From the NCBI GenBank assembly GCA_032161045.1, contig JAVHTH010000002.1: a stretch of DNA of 64,000 bases. One strand, 5' to 3'. The first letter of the stretch is position 1, and each line of letters begins with the position of its first letter. Below are positions 7,960 to 16,408 of the stretch, piece by piece. The notes below the pieces were generated by a model, which made no database searches, was not told the origin of the DNA, and saw only the letters and a program-made list of their open reading frames with translations. A program made the position numbers and the translations under genes. The DNA comes from Fervidibacter sinensis. Its GTDB lineage: Bacteria; Armatimonadota; Fervidibacteria; Fervidibacterales; Fervidibacteraceae.

Positions 7960-10160
7960 GTTCGTATGTCTACTGCGACGATTTCGTGATCAACAACTTG
8001 GGGCACCGTGAACAAAAGTTCGCCATCTTGAGCGATCGCTTGAATTTCAGAACCAGTGCGAAGTGATCTCACCTTAACTGCTGAAGTGCCTTCGGGCAGA
8101 CGCAATCTTATCCTTTGCTCTCCCACCGGCACAATTTCGGTCACGGGACCACCAAACAAGTTCGGAGTTGTCAAGTTGACAAGGTGAACAGTTAGGCTGT
8201 TTACTTGCCGCCAAACGGTGACATCAAGCAAACCCGGACCTTTGACAGTCACCGGCAAAGGCTCATTTTTGCGGACCCAGTTGAGCGCGTTCAAAAGCAA
8301 CCTCTTATGGTCGGGCAATCGGCTGCGCCAGAACGCTGCATCAATGTCCATCGCAAAGTAAACGGTCCGCCCATTTTGCTCGCGATAGAAAACCAACGGC
8401 ACATCGGTGCGCTTTGGGTCTGGATAGACCTTTTCTGGCGGGTGAACCGGGTAAGTCGGAATGAAAGTGAGCAAAGTTTGCGTCCTTTCAAGCGCTTCCA
8501 CTCGTGACAGGTAACTGGCACCGGGCAAAACATTGGTGTCGCCAAAGCCGCTCAAAATTGGATGCTCGCACTCGTTTGATTCAATCCGCATGTAGCAATG
8601 CCTCAATCTGGGCGGTGGTTCGCTGACTCTCCGAACCCCAAACAGCCTTGACCAAACCTCACCACTATGCAGTTCGCCCCACAAATCTTTCGTCCCCGCC
8701 TCAAAGCACCCAACTAACCCTCCGCCGTTGGCTACAAATTTGGTCAAAACTTGAATGCTTTCCTCGCGCAAGCAAGTTTGACTGGGTAAAATCAGCACTC
8801 GGTATCGGTTGACAACATCGGTGGTCAGTTTCCATTCGGGTAGCAGGTCAAACGGGGTGCGACCTTCTAACAGCGCCTGATACCAACCGTTAAATGCTTC
8901 CATCGGCGACGGGTTCATTTGTGTCCAAGACGAGAGCCAAAAAGTTTGCGGCGACCAGACTATGGCGACATCGGCGAGTGATTCAACATTCTGCAAGTAG
9001 GGCTCAATTTCAGCAAGCCAATTGAAGTAATCGGCAATAGTGTCAAGCCACCTGCGGTCGTAAAGTTCAGCGCCGAGGACATGCCACCATGCCCTTTGAC
9101 CGTTGGCAATTGCCTCAGCGAAGAAAAGTCTCAACTCCGCATCGGGTTTCGCCGTATGGCGCATTGGTGGTTCTCCTACCTGCCAAACGCCGACGATTCG
9201 CAAGACAGGCTTCTTCTCGGATACCGCCATCATCACTTTCCCACATCGCCCCGAAACCCAAAGCGGTTCACCGACACGGCGACCTTGAGAGTCGTCGTTG
9301 AGCAAATCGGCAAGTTGGATGAACCGCTCCCACCTTAAGCCCGTTGACAAACTTCCGTGTGAGTTCCAAACAAAGATGGCATCTGGCTTCAATCGTTTTG
9401 TGTGGTCCCGCCAGAGTGCTTGAACTTCTTCAACGCTTTCTTGGACGAACAAAACGAAGTCGCGCCACAACGGGTCTGAAGGGTCAGGTTTGTCGGGGTA
9501 ACGGTTATGACCGCGGTTTCGCCACTTCTCTTGGCAATGGGGACAATAGCAAACCATCGTCAGGTCAGGCGGATGCCAATTGATTGGTGGCCAACCGTTG
9601 GTGAAAAACCCATCAACATCGTAACGCTCCATGATTTCGGTCATAACTGCAGGGACAAACTCGCGGTGGAACGGGGAATTCCAGCAAGTGGAGTAAAGGA
9701 CATCATGTTGGGCAAAAGGTGTCGCTGAGAGGAATTGAGGTTCGCTCGCTGTCGGGACCGCTTGCCCTCGCTGGCGTGGTTTCCCTTCAGCATCTGTCAA
9801 GAACCAGTCGGAGTGAACTTTGTAAAGTTCCTCGTGACCCCAGTTTGGGTCAAGACGAGCAAGGATATACAAACCGAGTTTTCGCGCTGTTTCAACAAGT
9901 TCCCCAAAAACATCTCGGTCACCTAAAAACTTTGCCCGACGGTGAAACGGAATTTGTGTTGGGTAGTAAGCGACGCCCGTCCCTGCGTTAATGGTTACTC
10001 CCTGAACTTTTGCCCGCTGCCAATAACGCACCCAGAAATCAACATCAAGCGTTTGTGGGTCATCTTCCTTCAAGTTCACCTGCCCCCAACGCATAACTCT
10101 CTCAAACCACGCATTGCCACTCAATGTGCCAACCTCCCCTTTCTGAAAATTTACGCGCAT
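7956..10160 (-). CDS. Glycoside-hydrolase-like protein with beta-galactosidase-trimerisation-like domain
   Basis: 734 residues. The N-terminal half is a TIM-barrel glycosidase type related to alpha-L-fucosidases and GHL6 proteins: YYPTQIPFHRRAKFLGDRD, then ARKLGLYILARLDPNWG, then YDVDGFFTNGWPP and the cysteine pair region CYCPHCQEKW. The middle (~410-620) looks like a class-I glutamine-amidotransferase-like fold as in beta-galactosidase trimerisation domains (YRVLILPSQTCL, FVANGGGLVGCFEAGT). The C-terminus is a small beta domain. There is no signal peptide, so it is probably cytoplasmic. The start at 10160 follows the coiled-coil gene's stop by 10 bp; a Met at 10217 would overlap that gene. 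Substrate is unknown. Confidence 0.65.
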   Translation of the reverse strand: MRVNFQKGEVGTLSGNAWFERVMRWGQVNLKEDDPQTLDVDFWVRYWQRAKVQGVTINAGTGVAYYPTQIPFHRRAKFLGDRDVFGELVETARKLGLYILARLDPNWGHEELYKVHSDWFLTDAEGKPRQRGQAVPTASEPQFLSATPFAQHDVLYSTCWNSPFHREFVPAVMTEIMERYDVDGFFTNGWPPINWHPPDLTMVCYCPHCQEKWRNRGHNRYPDKPDPSDPLWRDFVLFVQESVEEVQALWRDHTKRLKPDAIFVWNSHGSLSTGLRWERFIQLADLLNDDSQGRRVGEPLWVSGRCGKVMMAVSEKKPVLRIVGVWQVGEPPMRHTAKPDAELRLFFAEAIANGQRAWWHVLGAELYDRRWLDTIADYFNWLAEIEPYLQNVESLADVAIVWSPQTFWLSSWTQMNPSPMEAFNGWYQALLEGRTPFDLLPEWKLTTDVVNRYRVLILPSQTCLREESIQVLTKFVANGGGLVGCFEAGTKDLWGELHSGEVWSRLFGVRRVSEPPPRLRHCYMRIESNECEHPILSGFGDTNVLPGASYLSRVEALERTQTLLTFIPTYPVHPPEKVYPDPKRTDVPLVFYREQNGRTVYFAMDIDAAFWRSRLPDHKRLLLNALNWVRKNEPLPVTVKGPGLLDVTVWRQVNSLTVHLVNLTTPNLFGGPVTEIVPVGEQRIRLRLPEGTSAVKVRSLRTGSEIQAIAQDGELLFTVPQVVDHEIVAVDIRT

Positions 10161-10170
10161 CGTCGGCAGA

Positions 10171-10806
10171 TCAAGAAGGCTTGAATAGCAAAACCAAAAT
10201 GCCGAGGGTTGACACAAGCACAGGTATAGTCAATGCGAAAAGCCACTTCTCTACCCGTTCAACATGGTGCCTGAGGGCTTCAATCTCTTGCCTCAACAGA
10301 GCATCACCGTGCTGCATCTCTTTCCTCAAACCTTCCATCTCCATTCGCAAAGTTTCAATTTGTTGCTGCATCTCCTTGCGCAACTCTTCAATCCGCTGTT
10401 GGAGAGCAGCATCACCTTGTTGCATTTCTTTTCGCAAACTTTCAATTTGCTGCAGGAGAGCAGCATCGCCTTGCTGCATTTCCTTGCGCAAACCTTCAAT
10501 TTGCTGTTGGAGAGCAGCGTCACCTTGCTGCATTTCCTTTCGTAAACCTTCAATTTGCTGCAGGAGAGCAGCATCACCTTGCTGCATCTCCTTGCGCAAA
10601 CCTTCAATTTGCAAAAGCATCTCTTGACGCAAATTTGATATGCGGTCTTCCAAACGCAGGAATCGTTCGTCCAAGTAGCGGAAAAAGTATGGTTGCAACT
10701 CTGGCGCTGGTGGCACAACTTGCCACAAGGTTTGGAAGAATTGAACAACTTCGTCTTCACTTTTGCCCAACCGCTGAGCCAGTTCAGCAATGAGAGATTT
10801 CGTCAT
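10171..10806 (-). CDS. Coiled-coil protein with 18-residue repeats and C-terminal membrane anchor
   Basis: 211 residues. The N-terminal ~65 residues form a small helical domain (LIAELAQRLGKSEDEVVQFF). Next come about five tandem copies of an 18-residue unit (LQQIEGLRKEMQQGDAAL), then less regular coil, then a transmembrane helix at the C-terminus (WLFALTIPVLVSTLGILVLLF). At DNA level this is a 54-bp tandem repeat (about 10300-10610). It looks like a tail-anchored cytoplasmic rod. The start at 10806 has AAAGGAGG upstream; ten extra upstream residues are unlikely. It is 10 bp ahead of the glycosidase-like gene, so probably cotranscribed. Function is not known. Confidence 0.75.
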   Translation of the reverse strand: MTKSLIAELAQRLGKSEDEVVQFFQTLWQVVPPAPELQPYFFRYLDERFLRLEDRISNLRQEMLLQIEGLRKEMQQGDAALLQQIEGLRKEMQQGDAALQQQIEGLRKEMQQGDAALLQQIESLRKEMQQGDAALQQRIEELRKEMQQQIETLRMEMEGLRKEMQHGDALLRQEIEALRHHVERVEKWLFALTIPVLVSTLGILVLLFKPS

Positions 10807-10876
10807 TGACTTTCTCGCCTCCTTTTGCCGCCACAAGAAATTTTAGCCCCGCAGTGTGCCAATTGCATTGGAGTTT

Positions 10877-11962
10877 TCAATCCCGCCACGCTGCTCGGAA
10901 GACATTCAACTGCCTCGGTTGGGTTGCGTTGCGACCGCTGCACCAAACGAGCCACTTGCCGTCAGGCGAAAAATGAGGGAACAAATCGGGCGATGGGTGA
11001 TAAGTAATGCGTTTCAAACCCGTGCCATCGTCGTTGATAACAAACAGGTCAAAGTTTTTCGGGTCGTGATGGTTGCTCGCGAAGATGATGCGCTTGCCGT
11101 CGGGCAACCATGCAGGGCAGAAATTGACCCCTCCGAGTTTCGTAATTTGCCGGATATTGCGACCGTCTGAATCCATTACGAACAACTCCATTGTCGGTGG
11201 GCTGACAACTTCCATTTGCAAGAGTCGCTTGTATTCAGCAATTTCTTCGGGAGTCTTGGGCAAGTAAGCGCGGAAGACAATGCGCTTTCCATCGGGCGAG
11301 AAAAAGGCTCCGCCTTCGTAACCAAGGGTTTTCGTGAGACGCTTCAAATCGCTGCCATCCAAATTCATGCTGTAAATGTCAAGGTCCCCGTCGCGGTAAC
11401 TCGTGAACACAATGCGCCCCGTCTTCCAACAAATTGTCGCTTCCGCATCGTAACCCTCATTATCGGTCAGGCGAACCAGTTCCATCGTATCAAGCCGGCG
11501 CATGTAAATCTCGTAACCTGCGAAAACTCCCCACGCGTAGCGGGGCAAATCAAGTCTGGGCAATTGGGGCGGCTCCGGTCCTGCAAGGTGGGTTGTTGAG
11601 AAAATCACGGCATCTCCGTCTGGAGTGAAATAGCCGCAAGTTGTGCGACCTTTGCCTGTGCTGACAATGCGAACTTGTGAACCGTCGGAACGCATGATGA
11701 AAATTTGGTCTGCCTTGTATGGCGGACGAGTTGATTGAAATACAAGCCATTCGCCGTCGGGAGACCAATAGGCTTCGGCATTCGTGCCCTCAAAGGTTAA
11801 TTGGCGAATGGAGGACAAATGTTTGCTTTCCTCGGGCAGAAGTAAACCCTCAGAAGTTTGCGTTGATGGCATCTGAACGCCGATGGATCCGACCACAGTC
11901 ACAACCAGTAAAGTGCCAAAAACTAACGATGCGATGGCGGCGAAACGCCATCGTGCTTTCAT
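10877..11962 (-). CDS. Secreted or anchored TolB-like beta-propeller (PD40/WD40-like) protein
   Basis: 361 residues. The N-terminal hydrophobic segment (~8-29) is a signal peptide or anchor. The rest is a six-bladed propeller of PD40 repeats with the usual SPDG turns: YWSPDGEWLVF, YFTPDGDAVIF, FFSPDGKRIVF, AWLPDGKRIIF, HFSPDGKWLVW. Such domains bind proteins or peptides in the periplasm (TolB) or form the non-catalytic part of peptidases. No peptidase domain follows here. TolB proper lies in a tol-pal operon, which is absent, so this is a TolB-like protein of unknown partner. Gap to the upstream gene is 43 bp. Confidence 0.75.
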   Translation of the reverse strand: MKARWRFAAIASLVFGTLLVVTVVGSIGVQMPSTQTSEGLLLPEESKHLSSIRQLTFEGTNAEAYWSPDGEWLVFQSTRPPYKADQIFIMRSDGSQVRIVSTGKGRTTCGYFTPDGDAVIFSTTHLAGPEPPQLPRLDLPRYAWGVFAGYEIYMRRLDTMELVRLTDNEGYDAEATICWKTGRIVFTSYRDGDLDIYSMNLDGSDLKRLTKTLGYEGGAFFSPDGKRIVFRAYLPKTPEEIAEYKRLLQMEVVSPPTMELFVMDSDGRNIRQITKLGGVNFCPAWLPDGKRIIFASNHHDPKNFDLFVINDDGTGLKRITYHPSPDLFPHFSPDGKWLVWCSGRNATQPRQLNVFRAAWRD

Positions 11963-12005
11963 TGCCGTTTACTCCCCCTTGCTGGACAGCCTTAAATTTG
12001 TTGGT

Positions 12006-12878
12006 TCACTCGTTTTCAGTGTGGGCATAGCAACGGAGCGTGTAAATTGGGTTTGCACCGTCGCTGCATGTCCACTTCCACAGGCAACCGCGAGCCCTGC
12101 TGTGTTCGTTGAGGCCTTCGGCGAAAATGCTCAACCACTCGCCAAGGGTGCGCGGTCTGTCAAGGGCATCGCCGAAAATCGCTCGCATCTTTCGGACGAA
12201 CAAGGGGATGTGCGGGTCAGCAGGTAAAACTTGACCGCGATATTCGGGCAGCAACTTGTAGTGCACATTTTGGTGCCATTCTGGGTCAATGTTGAAATAA
12301 ACGCCTGTCAAGTCCTTGATTCGGTCGCGCAAGTAGTCAAGGGAAAAATCATTTTGAAGCGGGCGCAAATTAATTGGCTCTCGCTTGACTATGTCGCCGT
12401 CGGGTTGAACCCTAAGCCAAACGGTGATTATCCCACCAGCGGGTCCTCCCTTCGGTTTCTCCCACTTCCAGTCAAATGCCCGGTTGTTGCAAGTCCAAAG
12501 TTTTTTGTTGCCGATGACCACAGGCATCGGCGTGCGGGCAAGCATTCGGTTCGGGAATTGCGACCTAAGTTCCCGCTTCAATGGCGAACCTTCCCAGCCA
12601 GCACCGAACAAAAATGCCAAAACCTCGCCTGCATTGTTACCCTTGACAGTTACCCCAACCATGTGCGGCGGGAAAGTGTAGCGGTGAACGAAGACGCGAG
12701 TTGTTTCGTCCATACGAAGTTGAGCCGTTGTCTGACGAGTGAGCGCACTAAGAATTTGACCGAGCGTCGTTTTTTCAGTGATGCGAAAAGAAAGCACAAC
12801 TTTAGGTTGCGCCGCAAGCACGCTCAAAGCCGCTACAGTCACACTAATCAACAACCAACGCAATCGCATCACAGACAT
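12006..12878 (-). CDS. Secreted protein of unknown function
   Basis: 290 residues with a signal peptide (residues ~5-23, ending VLAAQ). The first mature stretch (FRITEKTTLGQILSALTRQT) has the pattern of a secretin/STN-type small domain, where a short beta-alpha-beta unit helps assemble outer-membrane complexes; this is only a resemblance. The rest is not recognised; it has many aromatic residues and four cysteines in the second half (including CLWKWTCSDG), which could form disulfides. AAGAAGGGGGCG precedes the ATG. Same strand and small gaps (51 and 43 bp) suggest cotranscription with its neighbours. Confidence 0.6.
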   Translation of the reverse strand: MSVMRLRWLLISVTVAALSVLAAQPKVVLSFRITEKTTLGQILSALTRQTTAQLRMDETTRVFVHRYTFPPHMVGVTVKGNNAGEVLAFLFGAGWEGSPLKRELRSQFPNRMLARTPMPVVIGNKKLWTCNNRAFDWKWEKPKGGPAGGIITVWLRVQPDGDIVKREPINLRPLQNDFSLDYLRDRIKDLTGVYFNIDPEWHQNVHYKLLPEYRGQVLPADPHIPLFVRKMRAIFGDALDRPRTLGEWLSIFAEGLNEHSRARGCLWKWTCSDGANPIYTLRCYAHTENE

Positions 12879-12929
12879 CGCCCCCTTCTTGAGATCTGGT
12901 TTGTCGGCAAATATTTTGTCAGCAGTTTG

Positions 12930-13334
12930 CTAATCCGCTAACGGGACTGCGACGACAGAAGGCTGATTGACGGCGTAAAAGCGAACATTTTTCTCAGTGA
13001 CCAACACCACCTTACCCATCCTTTCCCGCTTTGTCCTAAAACCCTCTGTGCGGAAAAGGCGGCGAAGCAATATAGGCAGTAGGTGCAACTTGTGGTCTGG
13101 TAAGGGGAAACAAACGATGCAGAAGTTCAAATGTGGTCGGACTTTCCTCCAGAAACCGTCAACATCGGTTGTTATAAAGGTTGGTTGCTTTTGGCGCTGT
13201 AGAAGCGATGGAATAGCGTCGTCCTTGATAACAGTATTGGGGCGTAGGGACTTGACAGGCACAACTTTCCCTACATACCAATTCAACCCTTCCTGCACGC
13301 TTTGACGCGCGGTGTTTTCGTCCAAGACAATCAT
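12930..13334 (-). CDS. PIN-like (DUF5615-type) toxin candidate
   Basis: 134 residues. Begins MIVLDENTARQSVQEGL, the LDEN start typical of Mut7-C/DUF5615 PIN-like proteins. It continues with KDDAIPSLLQRQKQPTFITT and a TDVDGFW acidic motif, the expected metal-binding positions. PIN-fold proteins are RNases. It overlaps the DUF433 antitoxin gene by 4 bp (ATGA), the classic toxin-antitoxin arrangement. The C-terminal ~40 residues are less typical. Target RNA is unknown. Confidence 0.7.
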   Translation of the reverse strand: MIVLDENTARQSVQEGLNWYVGKVVPVKSLRPNTVIKDDAIPSLLQRQKQPTFITTDVDGFWRKVRPHLNFCIVCFPLPDHKLHLLPILLRRLFRTEGFRTKRERMGKVVLVTEKNVRFYAVNQPSVVAVPLAD

Positions 13335-13639
13335 GCTGCTTTTCCAACCTCGTCAGCCCAACGCTCCAAGGCTTTTGCTGCTAACTTCATAGCCTCTTCA
13401 ATGGCTTCGCGACTAATTTCTGGACGGTTAAAGTCATTCACAATTTGTTCTACCGTCCAGCCGTGAGCCAGCAAATCAAGGATATGTCGCACCTCAATCC
13501 TCGTGTATTTGAAAGTTGGTCGTCCGCCACAGACACCTTTTGCGCTGACAATGTATTTGCCAAGGGGCACATACTCGTAAACTTCACCGCCAACAATTTC
13601 GCGAACGAGTTTTTGCCTTTGCTTATTTGCTTTCGCCAT
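13331..13639 (-). CDS. DUF433 family antitoxin
   Basis: 102 residues. The core IVSAKGVCGGRPTFKYTRIE is the DUF433 signature, followed by VRHILDLLAHGWTVEQIVNDF (winged helix-turn-helix-like). DUF433 proteins are usually encoded just before a DUF5615 PIN-like protein and act as its antitoxin and repressor, as here. The start at 13639 (ATG) has AGGTGG 7 bp upstream; a GTG at 13648 is possible but would overlap that site. Likely autoregulated, by analogy with other modules. It sits between glgA (43 bp upstream) and the toxin. Confidence 0.8.
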   Translation of the reverse strand: MAKANKQRQKLVREIVGGEVYEYVPLGKYIVSAKGVCGGRPTFKYTRIEVRHILDLLAHGWTVEQIVNDFNRPEISREAIEEAMKLAAKALERWADEVGKAA

Positions 13640-13682
13640 CAGCACCACCTACCAAAGTCAAAAATTCACCGCCACTTTGTCC

Positions 13683-15215
13683 TCACTTTTGCCGGAATCG
13701 CAAGGCGGGTATATAGGCTTTTGCCTCGTAGTCTTGTGCTGATTTGTCCCACGAAAAATTCGCCTTCATCGCATTTCTCTGCAATGCCTGCCAAAGTTTA
13801 CTGTCGCGGTAAACATTCAAGGCTCGTTCAACCGTAGCCACAAGGTTGTCAACTGTCAAGCCAGTGAACGAGAAACCGTTTCCTTGCTTCGTTTGCGGGT
13901 CAAAGTCTTGAACGGTGTTGGCAAGCCCACCGACCGCGTGGACAATCGGCGCTGTCCCATACTTCATCGCGATCATTTGCCCTAAGCCACAGGGCTCAAA
14001 CCTTGACGGCATCAGGAAAGCGTCGGAACCTGCGTAAATCAAGTGAGCGAGTTCCTCATCAACAACTCCCAAGCGAGTTGCGATTTTTTCTGGGTATCGC
14101 TTTTGAAGTTCAGCAAAAACAGGCTCCTGCTCACCTGCGCCCAATACGATGAGTTTGACCGGCAACTTCATCAAAGCATCGGCTGCCTGAGCAACAATGT
14201 CAAAGCCTTTCTGGTGTGCCAAACGGGAGACAACACCGATCACCATTTCACCACCGTCTGTTAGTCCGACCCTTTCAAGAAGCGCTTGTTTATTTGCAGC
14301 CTTGCCCTTGACAAAAGTTCTGCTGTCGTATCGGACAGGCAAATATTCATCCGTTGCCGGGTTCCAGACCTCGTAATCAATGCCATTCAAAATACCAACT
14401 AAGCGTCCCTGTTCAGCCCTATCTCGGAGTAAACCATGCATACCCTCGCCAAAAGCCTCAGTTTGAATTTCCTGAGCATACCTTGGGCTAACGGTTGTCA
14501 ATACATCAGCGTAGTAGAGTCCGCCTTTGATGAAACTCAAGCGTCCGTGAAACTCCAAACCGTGCATTTGGAAGGTTTCTGGTGGCAACCCAAGCGCTTC
14601 GCGCACTGACGGGTCAAAGTTGCCCTGATAGGCGAGGTTGTGAATGGTGAAAACAGTTGCCGTGTTGGCGAAAAATTGATCGCCAGCGTAAACGGTCCGC
14701 AAGTATGCAGCAACCAAGCCACTTTGCCAATCGTGGCAGTGAATGATGTCAGGCTGCCAGTTAATTGCTTTAGGGAATTCCAATGCAACTTTGCAAAGCA
14801 ACCCAAACCGAACCCAATCATCCTCGTAACCGTAGAGTCGGTCCCGGTCGTATAGTCCAAAGTGCTCAATCAGGTAAACGGTCACACCATCGTCTTTGAG
14901 CACATCGCTTTCGTCTATCCCGCAACCGAGCGTGAAACCGCCAAAGGGAATTTGTGGCAAGTCCACAACTCGTTCGGTGCGATGGTCAACGCTGTAAGTT
15001 GCTCGGTATTTCGGCATTAAGACCTTAACTTCGTGTCCTCGCTTCGCCAACGCTTTTGGCAGCGACCCCGCAACATCAGCCAGTCCACCTGTCTTGGCGA
15101 GCGGGAACATTTCCGAGACAACGAACAAGATGCGCAACTTCCTTTTACGACCCCCTGCTGCTCCCCGCTTCATGGCAGCCTTTTTCGGCTTAGTTTGCTT
15201 TGTTTTTCGTGCCAT
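13683..15215 (-). CDS. glgA: Glycogen (starch) synthase with basic N-terminal tail
   Basis: 510 residues. Transfers glucose from ADP-glucose to the growing alpha-1,4-glucan. GT5 motifs: KTGGLADVAGSLPKAL (from residue 41, binds ADP-glucose), HCHDWQSGLVAAY, and the C-terminal SRFEPCGLGQMIAMKYG. Normal length is about 475-490; the excess is a lysine/arginine-rich tail of about 26 residues before LRILFVVSEMFPLA. A strong AAAGGAGG lies 10 bp before the chosen ATG, so the tail appears to be translated. No glgC or glgB is visible nearby. Upstream folP is 44 bp away on the same strand. Confidence 0.93.
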   Translation of the reverse strand: MARKTKQTKPKKAAMKRGAAGGRKRKLRILFVVSEMFPLAKTGGLADVAGSLPKALAKRGHEVKVLMPKYRATYSVDHRTERVVDLPQIPFGGFTLGCGIDESDVLKDDGVTVYLIEHFGLYDRDRLYGYEDDWVRFGLLCKVALEFPKAINWQPDIIHCHDWQSGLVAAYLRTVYAGDQFFANTATVFTIHNLAYQGNFDPSVREALGLPPETFQMHGLEFHGRLSFIKGGLYYADVLTTVSPRYAQEIQTEAFGEGMHGLLRDRAEQGRLVGILNGIDYEVWNPATDEYLPVRYDSRTFVKGKAANKQALLERVGLTDGGEMVIGVVSRLAHQKGFDIVAQAADALMKLPVKLIVLGAGEQEPVFAELQKRYPEKIATRLGVVDEELAHLIYAGSDAFLMPSRFEPCGLGQMIAMKYGTAPIVHAVGGLANTVQDFDPQTKQGNGFSFTGLTVDNLVATVERALNVYRDSKLWQALQRNAMKANFSWDKSAQDYEAKAYIPALRFRQK

Positions 15216-15259
15216 TTTTCATCAACCTCCTTTTTGCCTACCTTTTCCCTGCGCCGCCT

Positions 15260-16096
15260 TCAGCCCCGCACTATTGCATCCGTCATCCGAACAACCTGAA
15301 CCATCTCGCGAACATCGTGAACCCTAACAATGTCGGCACCGTTAGCAATAGCGATTGCAACCGTTGCGGCAGTTCCCCAAACCCGTTCGGCGGGAACTTC
15401 AATGCCCAGAACTTTGCCGATGAAACTTTTGCGAGAAGTGCCAATGAGAACAGGGAAACCGAGCGCTTTAATTTCGCGGAGTCGCCTCAGTATCTCCAAG
15501 TTATGTTCAACAGTTTTGCCGAACCCAATACCCGGATCAACAATGATGCGCTCTCCGGGCAAGCCCATTTTCATCGCAACTTCAGCCTGTTGTTTCAGGA
15601 ACTCCGCAATTTCGCGAACGCAATCTTGATAAGTCGGGTTAATTTGCATCGTTTGTGGCGTCCCTTGCATGTGCATGATTACAACGACGGGTTTGAGTTC
15701 AGCAACCAATTCCATCATCCCCGGCTGTCGCAGACCGAAGATGTCGTTGACGATGCAAGCACCTGCTTGCAAAGCGCTCTTTGCGACTTCAGGTTTGTAG
15801 GTGTCAACCGAGATGGGAAGTGGAAAATTTTCAGCCCTCAGGCGCTCAATTACGGGCAAAACCCGCCTCATTTCTTCGTCTGCCGGGACAGGTTGTGAGC
15901 CGGGACGAGTTGACTCACCGCCGATGTCAACAATGTCCGCTCCATCCTCAACGAACCTCCACGCTTTCGCAACTGCAGCGTTTGCGTCAACAACTCCGTC
16001 ACCCGAAAACGAATCAGGGGTGACATTGATGATGCCCATGACCAAAGTCCTTTGCCCCAAAGGCAACTCATGTCGCTCACAACATCGCCACGCCAA
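15260..16096 (-). CDS. folP: Dihydropteroate synthase
   Basis: 278 residues. Condenses para-aminobenzoate with dihydropterin pyrophosphate in folate synthesis. Signatures: MGIINVTPDSFSGDG (from residue 20), VDIGGESTRPGSQPV, and GTSRKSFIG near the C-terminus. The TIM barrel is complete at normal length. The start is uncertain: no ATG lies in frame before the first strand. TTG at 16096 is preceded by AAGGGG at some distance. Placed between glgA and a decayed small gene on the same strand; no other folate gene is nearby. Confidence 0.92.
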   Translation of the reverse strand: MAWRCCERHELPLGQRTLVMGIINVTPDSFSGDGVVDANAAVAKAWRFVEDGADIVDIGGESTRPGSQPVPADEEMRRVLPVIERLRAENFPLPISVDTYKPEVAKSALQAGACIVNDIFGLRQPGMMELVAELKPVVVIMHMQGTPQTMQINPTYQDCVREIAEFLKQQAEVAMKMGLPGERIIVDPGIGFGKTVEHNLEILRRLREIKALGFPVLIGTSRKSFIGKVLGIEVPAERVWGTAATVAIAIANGADIVRVHDVREMVQVVRMTDAIVRG

Positions 16097-16128
16097 ACAA
16101 AATCACCCCTTGCAAATTCCGCAGTTTG

Positions 16129-16352
16129 CTAAACTGCTTCAACTTTGCTAACACAAGCGACATACATGACTGCCTTGCCAGTTTTTTGAAATGCCTCAGC
16201 AGCGACTTTGTTCTTTTGTTCTCCCACAGCAACAACTTTACCTTCAACGATGGCGACCCATTTTCCATAATGGGTTTTCAACAACTCGCCCTCATCGCCC
16301 AATAAGCCTACTTCTCGCGTTCAAATTGCTCTTGCGCTTTTCTCCCTTCCAT
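16129..16352 (-). pseudogene. Decayed DUF5678-like small gene
   Basis: Two frames together spell a small protein. From ATG at 16352 (GAGGG upstream) the first frame reads MEGRKAQEQFEREK, meets TAG at 16308-16310, and would continue AYWAMR. From about 16290 the next frame continues GELLKTHYGKWVAIVEGKVV and on to EAV, stop at 16129-16131. The GKWVAI...GKVVAVG core is typical of DUF5678, a family of small proteins often close to toxin-antitoxin or aspartyl-protease-like genes. One stop and one frameshift suggest decay. A short functional form from TTG at 16302 (57 residues) cannot be excluded. Confidence 0.55.
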
Positions 16353-16408
16353 CGCGACTGCCCTCTTGAGGGCTTGACTGAAAGGGAGATTGGGGACAAC
16401 ACAAGACT

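Noticed and set aside
10300..10610. Possible CRISPR array (regular ~54-bp repeats)
   Set aside because: The repeats are contiguous without unique spacers, keep the reading frame and encode a coiled coil; no cas genes are present.
10877..11962. tolB
   Set aside because: Only the propeller is shared; no tol-pal neighbours and the N-terminal TolB domain is not visible.
15200..15898. 232-residue plus-strand open frame
   Set aside because: Antisense to folP and the glgA start; Asn/Arg-rich translation without protein character.
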